From assembly GCF_032399705.1 (NCBI RefSeq), contig NZ_CP135922.1:1798001-1862000 (forward strand): a stretch of 64,000 bases of DNA. The letters run 5' to 3'. The stretch's first letter is position 1. The number at the start of each line of letters is the position of its first letter. This stretch comes from Paenibacillus sp. BIC5C1 (GTDB taxonomy: Bacteria; Bacillota; Bacilli; Paenibacillales; Paenibacillaceae). A model generated the notes under the pieces. The model did no database searches. It had not been told where the DNA came from and saw only the letters and a list, made by a program, of their open reading frames with translations. Below are positions 34,110-42,393 of this stretch, piece after piece. The position numbers and the translations under genes are program-made.

Positions 34110-35005
34110 GAAGCCTTCGTTTATCCTTGAAATCACGGAGAGCGCTGCTTGGACTTGCGTTTATTTCGCCATGGCTGATTGGTTTCATCTTCCTGTTCGC
34201 TACGCCGCTGCTGCAATCGATCCGGTTCAGTTTGAGCAATCTATCGGTTGCCCCGGGAGGATATGTACTGGATTTTGTCGGGCTGAAAAATTTCAAGGAT
34301 GCCATCCTGGTCGATGCATCATTCAACCGGATCCTGGTGGATTCGGTTGGAGCGATGCTGCTAAATGTGCCGATGATTCTGTTCTTCAGTTTATTTACGG
34401 CGACATTGCTTAACCAGAAATTCAAAGGGAGATCGATGGCGCGTGCGATTTTCTTCCTGCCAGTCATACTGGCCTCCAGTGCGGTGGCAGCAGCCGAGTC
34501 CGCAGGCCTGATCAACCTGATGGGAGACATCAGTGCGATTGAATCATCTACCGAAGGGGGAGCTTCGTTCAACGTCGTTTCAATCGTACGAATGCTGAAT
34601 GATGTGGGGTTGCCCATGGCATATGTCGATTACATCGTGGAAGCCATTATGCGCATTTACGATATTGTCAGCAGCTCCGGCGTACAAATTCTGATCTTCC
34701 TCGCTGCGCTGCAATCGGTACCCGGCTCCATGTACGAAGTGGCCAAAATTGAAGGTGCAACGGCCTATGAATCCTTCTGGAAAATTACGTTTCCGATGGT
34801 GAGTCCATTGATCCTGACAAATGTCATCTATACGATTATTGATTCCTTTGCAGGTAGCCCGGTGACGGAGGCCATCTACCAGACGGCGTTTAAAACCCAG
34901 AACTTCGGTCTGAGCTCAGCCATGTCCTGGCTGTATACGCTGGTCATCGGCCTGGTATTAGTTGTTGTCGGATGGGTACTGTCACGACGGGTTCATTACA
35001 ACTGA
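34106..35005 (+). CDS. Sugar ABC transporter permease (pair 2)
   Basis: 299 aa, six helices. EAA loop SMYEVAKIEGATAYESFWKITFPMVSP. An insert of about 50 aa (residues 135-185, MGDISAIESSTEGGASFN...) lies between helices 3 and 4 and is extracytoplasmic; it is longer than in pair 1. Translationally coupled to the DUF5696 gene by ATGA overlap. Pairs with the following gene. Confidence 0.9.
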   Translation: MRSLRLSLKSRRALLGLAFISPWLIGFIFLFATPLLQSIRFSLSNLSVAPGGYVLDFVGLKNFKDAILVDASFNRILVDSVGAMLLNVPMILFFSLFTATLLNQKFKGRSMARAIFFLPVILASSAVAAAESAGLINLMGDISAIESSTEGGASFNVVSIVRMLNDVGLPMAYVDYIVEAIMRIYDIVSSSGVQILIFLAALQSVPGSMYEVAKIEGATAYESFWKITFPMVSPLILTNVIYTIIDSFAGSPVTEAIYQTAFKTQNFGLSSAMSWLYTLVIGLVLVVVGWVLSRRVHYN

Positions 35006-35037
35006 AAGCTAACGAACGTAGAAGGAGGCATGAGACT

Positions 35038-36048
35038 ATGGCTGTGTCGGGAACGGATCGTATGGTGGTGGTTCCGAAAGAGAACTACCGCATGCAGAGG
35101 GTACGAAACAAGACATCGGACCTCCTGTATTCCATATTCAGATATGCATTGATTATTGGTATTTCATTTATTATTTTGTATCCATTGTTTCTTAAAATCT
35201 CGGTTGCGTTCAAGGATAAACAGGATATCTATAATCCCACCATCTATATGATTCCCCAGCATTTTACGCTGGATAATATCAAGCTTGCGGCGCAGGTGAT
35301 GGATTATTTGCCTTTGCTGGCGAATACGCTGTTGTTCGTCACGATTACAACGCTGCTCACAGCGATATCCTGTGCGTTAGCCGGGTACGGCTTCGCCCGC
35401 TTTTCTTTTCCTGGTAGCAATGTGCTGTTTGTATTGGTCATCCTCACTATTCTGGTGCCAACAAGCACCCTGATGGTGCCGATGTATCTGCATTTCCGCA
35501 ACTTTGACATCCTCGGAATGGTTCATCTGTTCACGGGACGAGAGGGGATCAACCTGCTGAATACATACTGGCCGTCGATGATTACTGCGGCTACGGCTGG
35601 TGGGCTGAAGGCGGGGCTGTTCATTTATATTTTCCGCCAGTTCTTCAAGGGCATGCCCAAGGAAATTGAAGAAGCTGCACTGATTGATGGAGCAGGCGGA
35701 TTTCGGACATTTGCTCGAATCATGCTGCCGAACGCCATTTCACCGCTGATCACAGTCATTCTGTTCTCTTTTGTCTGGCAGTACAACGATACGTTCTATT
35801 CCGCGTTATTCATGAGTGAAAGCCCGCTTATTTCGCTGAAGGTGGCTTCATTGCCTGCCCAGGCAAACCAGTTAATTCCCCAATTGATGGGTTTTGGCTC
35901 GAACTCGGGCATGAAGGCAGACCCGAATTATGTTGCCATGATCGTGGATACAGGAATTCTGCTGGCGATTGCACCGCTCATTATTTTGTATTTGTTTGTA
36001 CAGCGCTATTTCGTGGAGAGTATTGAACGTTCAGGTGTAGTTGGTTAA
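35038..36048 (+). CDS. Carbohydrate ABC transporter permease (pair 2)
   Basis: About 336 aa, six helices, with a basic cytoplasmic N-terminus of 35 aa. EAA loop KEIEEAALIDGAGGFRTFARIMLPNAISP. Two loops are expanded compared with pair 1 (MVHLFTGREGINLLNTYW and the segment before the last helix). The frame is open upstream to 34972, but AAGGAGG at 35022-35028 is 9 nt before the ATG at 35038. Confidence 0.9.
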   Translation: MAVSGTDRMVVVPKENYRMQRVRNKTSDLLYSIFRYALIIGISFIILYPLFLKISVAFKDKQDIYNPTIYMIPQHFTLDNIKLAAQVMDYLPLLANTLLFVTITTLLTAISCALAGYGFARFSFPGSNVLFVLVILTILVPTSTLMVPMYLHFRNFDILGMVHLFTGREGINLLNTYWPSMITAATAGGLKAGLFIYIFRQFFKGMPKEIEEAALIDGAGGFRTFARIMLPNAISPLITVILFSFVWQYNDTFYSALFMSESPLISLKVASLPAQANQLIPQLMGFGSNSGMKADPNYVAMIVDTGILLAIAPLIILYLFVQRYFVESIERSGVVG

Positions 36049-36139
36049 CCGGGCTTGGCGTAGTCGTATAGGATGTGTAATTCGGGTGTTTTTGATATTT
36101 GGATCTCTATGTATCCTACCTTGGGATGGGGGATTATCA

Positions 36140-37102
36140 ATGACGGAACAAAAGATAAGCGGTAATTTAGTGAATAAAGATGCGACTTCCGAGGCTAGAG
36201 AACTGATGGAATACTTGGCGGAGCATTATGGAAAAGGGGTACTGTCGGGTCAGCAGGATTACGGTAATCTGAACTGGATTAATGAGAATACAGGCCGCAA
36301 GCCGGCGGTGATTGGATTCGATCTCATGGATTATTCTCCATCAAGGACAGAACGCGGCGCGATCTCTCAGGAGATTCGTGATGCGATCGCATGGCATCAG
36401 CAAGGCGGAATTGTGACATTGTGTTGGCACTGGAATGCACCTACTCATCTGATAGATGAACCAGGCAAAGAATGGTGGCGCGGGTTCTATACGGATGCCA
36501 CCACCTACGATCTCGCTTCAGCATTGGCTCATCCTGAATCGCAAGAGTATACCTTATTGATCCGGGATATCGATGTAATTGCAGTGCATCTGCAAGAACT
36601 CAAGGATGCGGGGGTGCCTGTGTTATTCCGGCCGCTTCATGAAGCGGAAGGAGGCTGGTTCTGGTGGGGAGCCAAAGGAGCTGAACCTGCCAAACAGTTA
36701 TACCGCCTGTTGTATGATCAATTGGTCCACAAGTATGAGCTGGATAATCTGATCTGGGTGTGGAACTCGGAAAAACCGGAGTGGTATCCGGGTGACGATG
36801 TCGTGGATATTGTGAGTGTGGATGTTTATCCAGAAGCAGGCGATCACAGCCCGCTAGCCAAACGTTATGAGAATCTGCGCGAACTGGTGAATGACAGTAA
36901 AATCATTGCCTTAGCCGAGAACGGCTCCATTCCTGATCCAAAGCAAATGAAAGAGCAAGGTGTGCATTGGAGCTGGTTCTGTACCTGGACGGGAGAATTC
37001 CTAAAGGGTGGTAATCATAATACCGTGGCGTATTTGAAGGAAGTATATAATAGTGAAGATGTAATTACGTTGGATCAATTACCGAAATGGAGTTGGAGAT
37101 AG
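36140..37102 (+). CDS. Glycoside hydrolase family 26 (beta-mannanase-like)
   Basis: About 320 aa, single GH26 (beta/alpha)8 catalytic domain. Acid/base Glu168 in RPLHEAEGGWFWWG, preceded by His167 as in GH26; nucleophile Glu260 in IIALAENGS; WHWNAP earlier in the barrel. GH26 enzymes hydrolyse beta-1,4-mannans, fewer act on mixed-linkage glucans or xylans. ATG 36140 (GGGGGAT upstream) gives a cytoplasmic enzyme that would cut imported oligosaccharides. A TTG at 36041 overlapping the permease stop would add 33 residues with a hydrophobic, signal-like stretch (VIRVFLIFGSLCIL), which would make it secreted; this is unresolved. Last gene of the operon. Confidence 0.85.
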   Translation: MTEQKISGNLVNKDATSEARELMEYLAEHYGKGVLSGQQDYGNLNWINENTGRKPAVIGFDLMDYSPSRTERGAISQEIRDAIAWHQQGGIVTLCWHWNAPTHLIDEPGKEWWRGFYTDATTYDLASALAHPESQEYTLLIRDIDVIAVHLQELKDAGVPVLFRPLHEAEGGWFWWGAKGAEPAKQLYRLLYDQLVHKYELDNLIWVWNSEKPEWYPGDDVVDIVSVDVYPEAGDHSPLAKRYENLRELVNDSKIIALAENGSIPDPKQMKEQGVHWSWFCTWTGEFLKGGNHNTVAYLKEVYNSEDVITLDQLPKWSWR

Positions 37103-37130
37103 GGCTATCATTTGGACTGCTACTAACGTT

Positions 37131-37180
37131 AAAAAGGGGGTGTCCCATAAGTCATGAACATGACGGTGGACACCCTTTTT
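37131..37180 (+). terminator. Terminator of carbohydrate operon
   Basis: GGGGGTGTCC...GGACACCC stem with a CATGAACATG loop and T6 run. Confidence 0.85.
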
Positions 37181-37245
37181 TCGCGTTAATTTGGCCTAAC
37201 GAACCTGACACATGTTATTCGCTCGTGTTTACACTGTTCTGAACT

Positions 37246-37471
37246 GTAACGAATCCCAGAGACGTTATTTTATCAATGAGGTCGCTTTTTAGGCTCTGAC
37301 GCTGTGTTTGCACCGAAATAACGTCACTGAAGTTCGTTAAAGTTGGCATGCCTTGAAAATCGGACGTTTAAGGTGCGCTAGATTCGTTAGCACGTTGCTA
37401 GTTTGACGCATTCCGCTCACCTGAATTATTGGATAGCATGGCACTGATTTTTGGAAATAACGTCTCACTGG
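37246..37471. repeat. Imperfect inverted repeats with AAATAACGTC core
   Basis: In the gap after the mannanase operon, GTAACGAATCCCAGAGACGTTATTT (37246-37270) is answered by its near reverse complement at 37316-37340 (about 20 of 25 positions). A third core, AAATAACGTCTCACTGG, follows at 37455-37471. No open frame with a credible start is seen between 37181 and 37796. Looks like remnants of a small non-coding repeat family. Confidence 0.5.
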
Positions 37472-37582
37472 AAGTAAACAGGATGTAGGATTGATATACA
37501 CACAACCTCCCTTTAAGCCTGTTGAAGATAAATGCTCTGTGTTATTAGTTTATCACTTATGGACGGAGAGCACTAAGTCTTT

Positions 37583-37692
37583 CTGGGGAAACGAAGTGTC
37601 GCTTTATCACAGGATTTTCTCCGTAAAAGAGGAAGGGGATAACAGCGAGGGGAAGGTGGTGCTGCAATTGAAGTGCCAAAGTGTAACTTTAT
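37583..37692 (+). repeat. Dispersed structured element, degenerate copy D
   Basis: Recognisable by GAAACGAAGTGTCGCTTTATC (left arm), GGGGATAACAGCGA (right arm) and AAGTGCCAAAGTGTAA (tail). The lower helix CGCTTTATC/GATAACAGCG can still pair, but the middle is eroded. It lies 105 nt before the gene at 37797. Confidence 0.55.
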
Positions 37693-37796
37693 CCATGTGG
37701 AATGTTTGCTACAGTAATTTCCATAAATATTGGCATGATGTACACTATTTCTAACGAAAACGGGAGACGAAGAGATGTAGATGGAGGAGGTGCCAT

Positions 37797-38342
37797 ATGA
37801 CAGACCTGAACGCATATCATTATTTTGAAAAAAGTCTGGGCCCTTTTCGCAATCTATCCAGTCTGTCTGACAAAGAAGCGGAAACAGTTACCCAACGAAT
37901 CCGTCATCAAGGCCGGAATTTTGCCAGTCAGCGATCTTCAGATTACATGATGATTCGAAGAGAAATTGAGCGAAAAGCGTACGAGCAGTTTATCTCCAAA
38001 GGTGGAAAACCGACCAATCGTTATCCTCACTATATGACCCTGGGTGCATGCGCGTGGTTGGAATCATGGTATACCGTACCGGATTGGGTCATGATCTCAT
38101 GGGAGAGTCTCCCTGCTGATTCCGTAAGTTTTACCTACGGCGATTTGTTTCCAACGATGCGTTATATGGATGATAAGCCTTACCGTAAGCAGGTCTACAC
38201 GAAAGATGAAATTCTGGACGTTATTCAATCCTATGGTTGGCCTCAGGAATGGAATCGACAGGGTGAGCTCGCCCCGGAACGTTATATCGAAGTACAGGTG
38301 TGGAACGAGGGCATTATCAGACCATATCGTCATCTTGATTGA
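37797..38342 (+). CDS. Hypothetical cytoplasmic protein
   Basis: 181 aa, soluble, no signal peptide, aromatic-rich (WLESWYTVPDWVMISWESLP). The codon pattern and a good GGAGG box (GGAGGAGGTGCCAT before ATG) support a real gene. I do not recognise the family. The N-terminal half is helical and basic (RRIRHQGRNFASQRSSDYMMIRREIERKAYEQF, shortened here), the C-terminal half likely alpha/beta. It follows degenerate element copy D. Monocistronic as far as seen. Confidence 0.7.
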   Translation: MTDLNAYHYFEKSLGPFRNLSSLSDKEAETVTQRIRHQGRNFASQRSSDYMMIRREIERKAYEQFISKGGKPTNRYPHYMTLGACAWLESWYTVPDWVMISWESLPADSVSFTYGDLFPTMRYMDDKPYRKQVYTKDEILDVIQSYGWPQEWNRQGELAPERYIEVQVWNEGIIRPYRHLD

Positions 38343-38491
38343 TATGCGAAATCGATGAAGAAATTCAGATGAATGAACTGTTCAAAAAAGGTAGGAGCAG
38401 AAATGACAACACCACCGTATCCGAATATTCGCCCTGCCGTGTACAATAGGGAGAACGAGTCTTAAACCTACCAATGAAGGGGATGCTTGAT

Positions 38492-39526
38492 ATGCATGAT
38501 CAGCTGCCAAAGAAATCTTCTTCTTGCTGCTGCGCTGCAAGCCGAGACGGTAAGTTGGAGGAAAAGAGTCTGCCAGAGGAAACGGCTGCATCGGTAGAAG
38601 CTGTTGAGGACAAGCCATCTAGTCATACCGGTCATACAGCTGATTTCAAGATAGCTCTAACCAATAGAGCAGAGAAGAAAGAAAGCATTCGTATTGAAGG
38701 TGGACGTTTCCTGATGGGTACAAATGACCCCGAAGCTTTTGCCGCAGATGGGGAAAGCCCCGTCAGAGAAGTTCAGGTGAACACCTTTTATCTGGATGCC
38801 TGTACGGTAACCAATACTGAATTTGCACATTTTGTTCGTGAGACGGGGTATCGGACTGAGGCGGAGCGGTTTGGCTGGTCTTTTGTTTTCCATCTGTTCG
38901 TTTCTCCGCAAACGGCGACTCAAGTTCGAAACGTGGTACAACAGACACCCTGGTGGTGGGTTGTTGAAGGTGCGGATTGGGCTCATCCTGAAGGACCCGA
39001 TTCTCATGTGAATGATCGCTCTGATCATCCGGTTCTTCATATCTCATGGAATGATGCCAATGCCTATTGCCGCTGGGCAGGTAAACGTCTGCCCACAGAA
39101 GCCGAATGGGAGTACGCAGCCCGGGGTGGCCTGATACAGAAAAAATATCCCTGGGGCGATACGTTAAGGCCAGACGGACAGCACTATTGCAACATCTGGC
39201 AGGGGGTATTTCCAACGAAAAATAATGCAGCCGACGGTTATGCAGGCACCGCTCCATCCCAATCGTTCCCTACCAATGCATACGGACTTTATAATATGTC
39301 GGGCAATGTATGGGAATGGTGCGCAGACAACTACGTTACGGATCATGAGAAGGCTGCTGCTGCTGACACGGAATTATCTCCTCATGAAGATCGCAAGGTG
39401 CTAAAAGGCGGTTCCTACCTATGCCACCGTTCCTACTGCAATCGTTATAGAGTAGCGGCGAGAATCCCCAATACGCCTGATACATCTACCGGGCATATTG
39501 GTTTCAGATGCGCATCGGATGTATAG
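38492..39526 (+). CDS. Formylglycine-generating enzyme family protein
   Basis: About 344 aa FGE-sulfatase fold protein. The catalytic copper-binding Cys pair is present in GGSYLCHRSYCNRYR (Cys311 and Cys316), as are GGRFLMGTND, RLPTEAEWEYAARGG, SGNVWEWCAD and the final GFRCA. True FGEs oxidise a cysteine of a CxPxR motif to formylglycine in sulfatases; the paired cysteines indicate an active oxidase rather than a diverged paralogue. The N-terminus has an SSCCCAAS cluster that could bind metal or exchange disulfides. No sulfatase lies in the window. ATG 38492 with AAGGGGAT upstream is preferred to 38474. Confidence 0.85.
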   Translation: MHDQLPKKSSSCCCAASRDGKLEEKSLPEETAASVEAVEDKPSSHTGHTADFKIALTNRAEKKESIRIEGGRFLMGTNDPEAFAADGESPVREVQVNTFYLDACTVTNTEFAHFVRETGYRTEAERFGWSFVFHLFVSPQTATQVRNVVQQTPWWWVVEGADWAHPEGPDSHVNDRSDHPVLHISWNDANAYCRWAGKRLPTEAEWEYAARGGLIQKKYPWGDTLRPDGQHYCNIWQGVFPTKNNAADGYAGTAPSQSFPTNAYGLYNMSGNVWEWCADNYVTDHEKAAAADTELSPHEDRKVLKGGSYLCHRSYCNRYRVAARIPNTPDTSTGHIGFRCASDV

Positions 39527-39561
39527 TCTGTGGTCTGCTTGTTTGTAGAATAAGGCTCGGG

Positions 39562-40668
39562 CTATTTCACCCGAATAAGTAATCCAAACAGACCCAGTAC
39601 AGCAAAGGCCAGAAATGCTGTAGTGTTGGAGAACATCTCAATGGTGTAACCCGCTATCGATGAACCTATGAACTGCCCCGCACCTAGTGCGAGAAAAGCA
39701 AGGCTGATCCCGATGGACGTATTTGGACGAAATAGCCTGGTCGCCCACACAATAAATACACTGGTCAGGAAGATATAGGTACTGCCAAACGTAACGGCTG
39801 AGACCAGGCTGGCTGTCATCGATGGAAGAAGAATAACGCCAAGTGAAACAGACAAGAGCAGAAGGCCTGTTCGATAGGACCATCCAATTCCGATACGTTC
39901 AATAATACGGCCAGCACACCCGCCGAGAATCCCCATAACTCCCATCACAATCCAGAACAGTACGGCTTCCGAATCGGAGGCCCCTTTTTCGTCCGTAAGG
40001 AAGTTTCGGGCAAAGGTCCAATAGATCGCAGAACTGATTCCTGTCAGAAGGGAAGCCATGAGCAGAGCCGCACCCGGTCTCGTCGGCTTCATGCATGCCC
40101 AGAGGGACTTGGTACAAGGCTCTGTTTTGCGCGTGGAGAGAACGCGTCTATTCCACAGCACCACCACAACGCCGATAACAGCGAAGAAGACGTAGGTCAA
40201 ACGCCAATATTCAGTGAACAGCCAGTAGATCGGACCGGATACGATAATGCCAAAGCTGGTACCTGTGTTAATCCAGCTATTCCCTCTGGCTTGCTGATCA
40301 GGCGCAAGCTCAGCATAGACGGTGTTACCCAATGCAGGAGAGGCCAAGCCTGTACTTAATCCGGCAAGAAATACGCCGAGTGTGAGAACAAACACGTTTG
40401 GAGATAAGCCAATGCCCAATAAACCGAGGACAGCGCTAACACCAGCTATTTGAATGACATGATAGTGCCCAATGCGATTAATTAACAGTGGGGCACTAAG
40501 TAGAGACAGGCAATAAGCAATGTAGGTTGCGGAATTGATTGCTCCTGATTGAGCATCGTCCAGTTAGAGTGCTTCCGAGATTTCGGGCATAAACAGACCA
40601 TAGCTGAATCTCCCGAATGCATAACATACAGCGATAAGGGCGATCCCTGGGAAAATAATTTTTTTCAT
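39562..40668 (-). pseudogene. MFS transporter with in-frame stop codon
   Basis: A complete 12-helix MFS gene of about 368 codons if read from ATG 40668 (MKKIIFPGIALIAVCYAFGR). Codon 35 is TAA (40566-40564), between SEAL and LDDAQSGAIN. The same frame continues to the normal end, so a single nonsense change separates a 34-residue start from the rest. An internal ATG at 40419 would give a protein lacking about the first three helices, unlikely to work. Family: CynX/YbfB-like permeases. The TetR-type gene upstream shares a 19-bp promoter/operator site with it, so it was probably an inducible efflux pump. Confidence 0.8.
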
Positions 40669-40685
40669 CAAATCCACCGCCTTTT

Positions 40686-40704
40686 AGATAGAACGATCAT
40701 TATA
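40686..40704 (-). promoter_or_regulatory. Shared TetR operator / promoter before MFS gene
   Basis: AGATAGAACGATCATTATA, identical over 19 bp with 41315-41333. On the minus strand it reads TATAAT followed by AATGATCGTT, an imperfect palindrome centred on GATC. Just upstream (40705-40721) is the perfect palindrome TTTTATTT-G-AAATAAAA. Confidence 0.7.
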
Positions 40705-40756
40705 TTTTATTTGAAATAAAAAAGTGAGTTGAACTACTAACTCACCCGGTGTGGGA

Positions 40757-41287
40757 CTACTTGAAACTATTTTGCGTCATGTCAATGAGTTCGCGACACA
40801 CGCTATTTACATTTTCTGTCTCAGCAAGTGCGGTAGAACCCTCAAGCAGCAGGTTAAATTGCAACGCTGCACGATCACTTGCGGCAGGATCAAGGTTTTT
40901 GATCAATGTCATCACATGTTTCTTATGTGCGTTGACAGTTTGTACAATGACGTTGTCTGGATCTCCGCCAAACTCCTCCTTGGCACGTAAAAACAAACAT
41001 CCTCTCGATTCATGCTCCATCAACCAATGTGCATGGCCTTCCGCCAGATTGACGAATACGGGCTGCGCTTTGTTGTCGGCGTACTGCCGCAGCTGCTCCA
41101 GATAGCGCTGTTCGCGCCGCCGAAGTACTTCAACAATGAGATCATCCTTGGAGTTGAAGTGATTATATAACGTCATGATGGCGATCCCGGCATCTGTGAT
41201 GATTCGCTTCAAGCCGATGGAATGAAAGCCGTGCAGATAGAACAATTCCTCAGCCACGTTCAACAGCATTTCCTTTTTGCTGCTCAT
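40757..41287 (-). CDS. TetR/AcrR-family regulator
   Basis: About 176 aa. The N-terminal HTH includes LLNVAEELFYLHGFHSIGLKRIITDAGIAIMTLYNHFNSKDDLI; the C-terminal helical domain has CLFLRAKEEFGGDP, as in the YxaF/LmrA-like TetR subgroup that controls efflux pumps. The track of the frame extends to 41359, but the family start is MSSKKEML at 41287; the RBS (GGAG) is distant at about 13 nt. It is transcribed toward the MFS pseudogene and both carry the same 19-bp site upstream, implying autoregulation plus pump control. Confidence 0.85.
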   Translation of the reverse strand: MSSKKEMLLNVAEELFYLHGFHSIGLKRIITDAGIAIMTLYNHFNSKDDLIVEVLRRREQRYLEQLRQYADNKAQPVFVNLAEGHAHWLMEHESRGCLFLRAKEEFGGDPDNVIVQTVNAHKKHVMTLIKNLDPAASDRAALQFNLLLEGSTALAETENVNSVCRELIDMTQNSFK

Positions 41288-41314
41288 AAGGATTAATACG
41301 CTCCTTTCAAAATA

Positions 41315-41333
41315 AGATAGAACGATCATTATA
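41315..41333 (-). promoter_or_regulatory. Shared TetR operator / promoter before tetR-type gene
   Basis: Second copy of AGATAGAACGATCATTATA, 28 nt before the regulator start. Its minus-strand TATAAT is the likely -10, so binding would block RNA polymerase. Confidence 0.7.
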
Positions 41334-41363
41334 CTTCTAAAATATAGAAAATGGCTCACATTG

Positions 41364-42134
41364 TCAAATGCCGTGAACCATTTCGATTTCCATTTGGTGA
41401 AGAGCCTCTATCCATTCTGTGGGACATCCAGAATCTGTGATCACCATCGATATTTGATTTATAGGTGCAATCTGGGCGAAGGTGGAACGTCCAAACTTGG
41501 TATGATCAGCTACCAAAATGGCTTCCTCCGCGCGCTCCATCATTTTGCGGGAGATGAGCGCCTCTTCCAGCACATAATCTGTGATCCCATCCGTTAACGA
41601 CACGCCGCCTGCTGAGATGAACGCCTTGTTGACTTTGAATTGACTGAGCAATTCATGAGCAATGGGTCCAGTAGAGGCTTGTACGACCGGGGTGACTTCT
41701 CCTCCAGCGAAAATGATTTTGCCTGCAAACTCCTCCAGTGCACAGGTAAGAATGGGGACGGAGTTGGTAATGACGGTCACCTGAGACCGATGTCGCAGCT
41801 GCCGCATGATCTCCAGCGTTGTTGTGCCGTTGTCCAACATGACGGTCTCTCCATCCTCAATCAGAGAGGCGGCTGCCATGCCAATGGCCTGCTTTTCACT
41901 CAGTTGAAGCTGCGCACGCTTTTGAAAGGGGGCTTCGATCATGCCTGAGCGTACACGTACAGCGCCTCCGTATACTTTGCGCAATTCGCCTTCCTTTTCA
42001 AGTCGGTCCAGATCCCGCCGAATCGTCTCCGTGGATACCTGGAACAGATCTGCCAGAACCTGTACCTGAACCTTGCCCTGGGTAGCGAGCTGGATCAGAA
42101 TGGTGTGTCTGCGTTCTTCATACGTTAAAGACAT
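41364..42134 (-). CDS. DeoR/GlpR-family transcriptional regulator
   Basis: 256 aa. N-terminal DeoR HTH (RRHTILIQLATQGKVQVQVLADLFQVSTETIRRDLDRLE, shortened) and C-terminal sugar-phosphate-binding domain with MLDNGTTTLEIMRQL, GGVSLTDGITD and ADHTKFGRSTFAQIAPI. It typically represses sugar-catabolic genes until a phosphorylated sugar binds. It is divergent from the phosphoesterase-DMT-GH43 operon. AGGAGG is 7-8 nt before ATG. Confidence 0.9.
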   Translation of the reverse strand: MSLTYEERRHTILIQLATQGKVQVQVLADLFQVSTETIRRDLDRLEKEGELRKVYGGAVRVRSGMIEAPFQKRAQLQLSEKQAIGMAAASLIEDGETVMLDNGTTTLEIMRQLRHRSQVTVITNSVPILTCALEEFAGKIIFAGGEVTPVVQASTGPIAHELLSQFKVNKAFISAGGVSLTDGITDYVLEEALISRKMMERAEEAILVADHTKFGRSTFAQIAPINQISMVITDSGCPTEWIEALHQMEIEMVHGI

Positions 42135-42201
42135 GGTTGTGCCTCCTGAAGTTTCGATCTAGGTTCTATATTTTTTGAGTTGTGAGATAGTGTGGATTGT
42201 T

Positions 42202-42350
42202 GTTGTTTTAATAGTTTAAGTTGGAGAGAAGACCTTGTCAATTTTGAAATGGTAATGAGGCGTATATTCTGTTCTTAATATGTATTGACAGTAATATGAT
42301 GTGACGATAAGATCATATAAAACAACGTAAAACCACAACAAACAACATTA
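42202..42350. promoter_or_regulatory. Divergent promoter region with ACAAC-type repeats
   Basis: Contains TTGACA-N17-TAAGAT (42285-42313, + strand) driving the phosphoesterase operon. Just after the -10 come AAACAACGTAAAACCACAACAAACAACATT repeats (42319-42349; written here as a series of short motifs), and GTTGTTGTTTTAA, their inverse, at about 42200-42212 on the regulator side. These are good candidates for DeoR binding sites. Confidence 0.6.
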
Positions 42351-42393
42351 AAAAAATAGTCCATAGTACATGGATCATCAGGGAGGAAAAAGG

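Noticed and set aside
37491..37754. An 87-aa open frame on the + strand upstream of the gene at 37797
   Set aside because: It lies largely inside degenerate element copy D, has no good ribosome site and its sequence is not protein-like.
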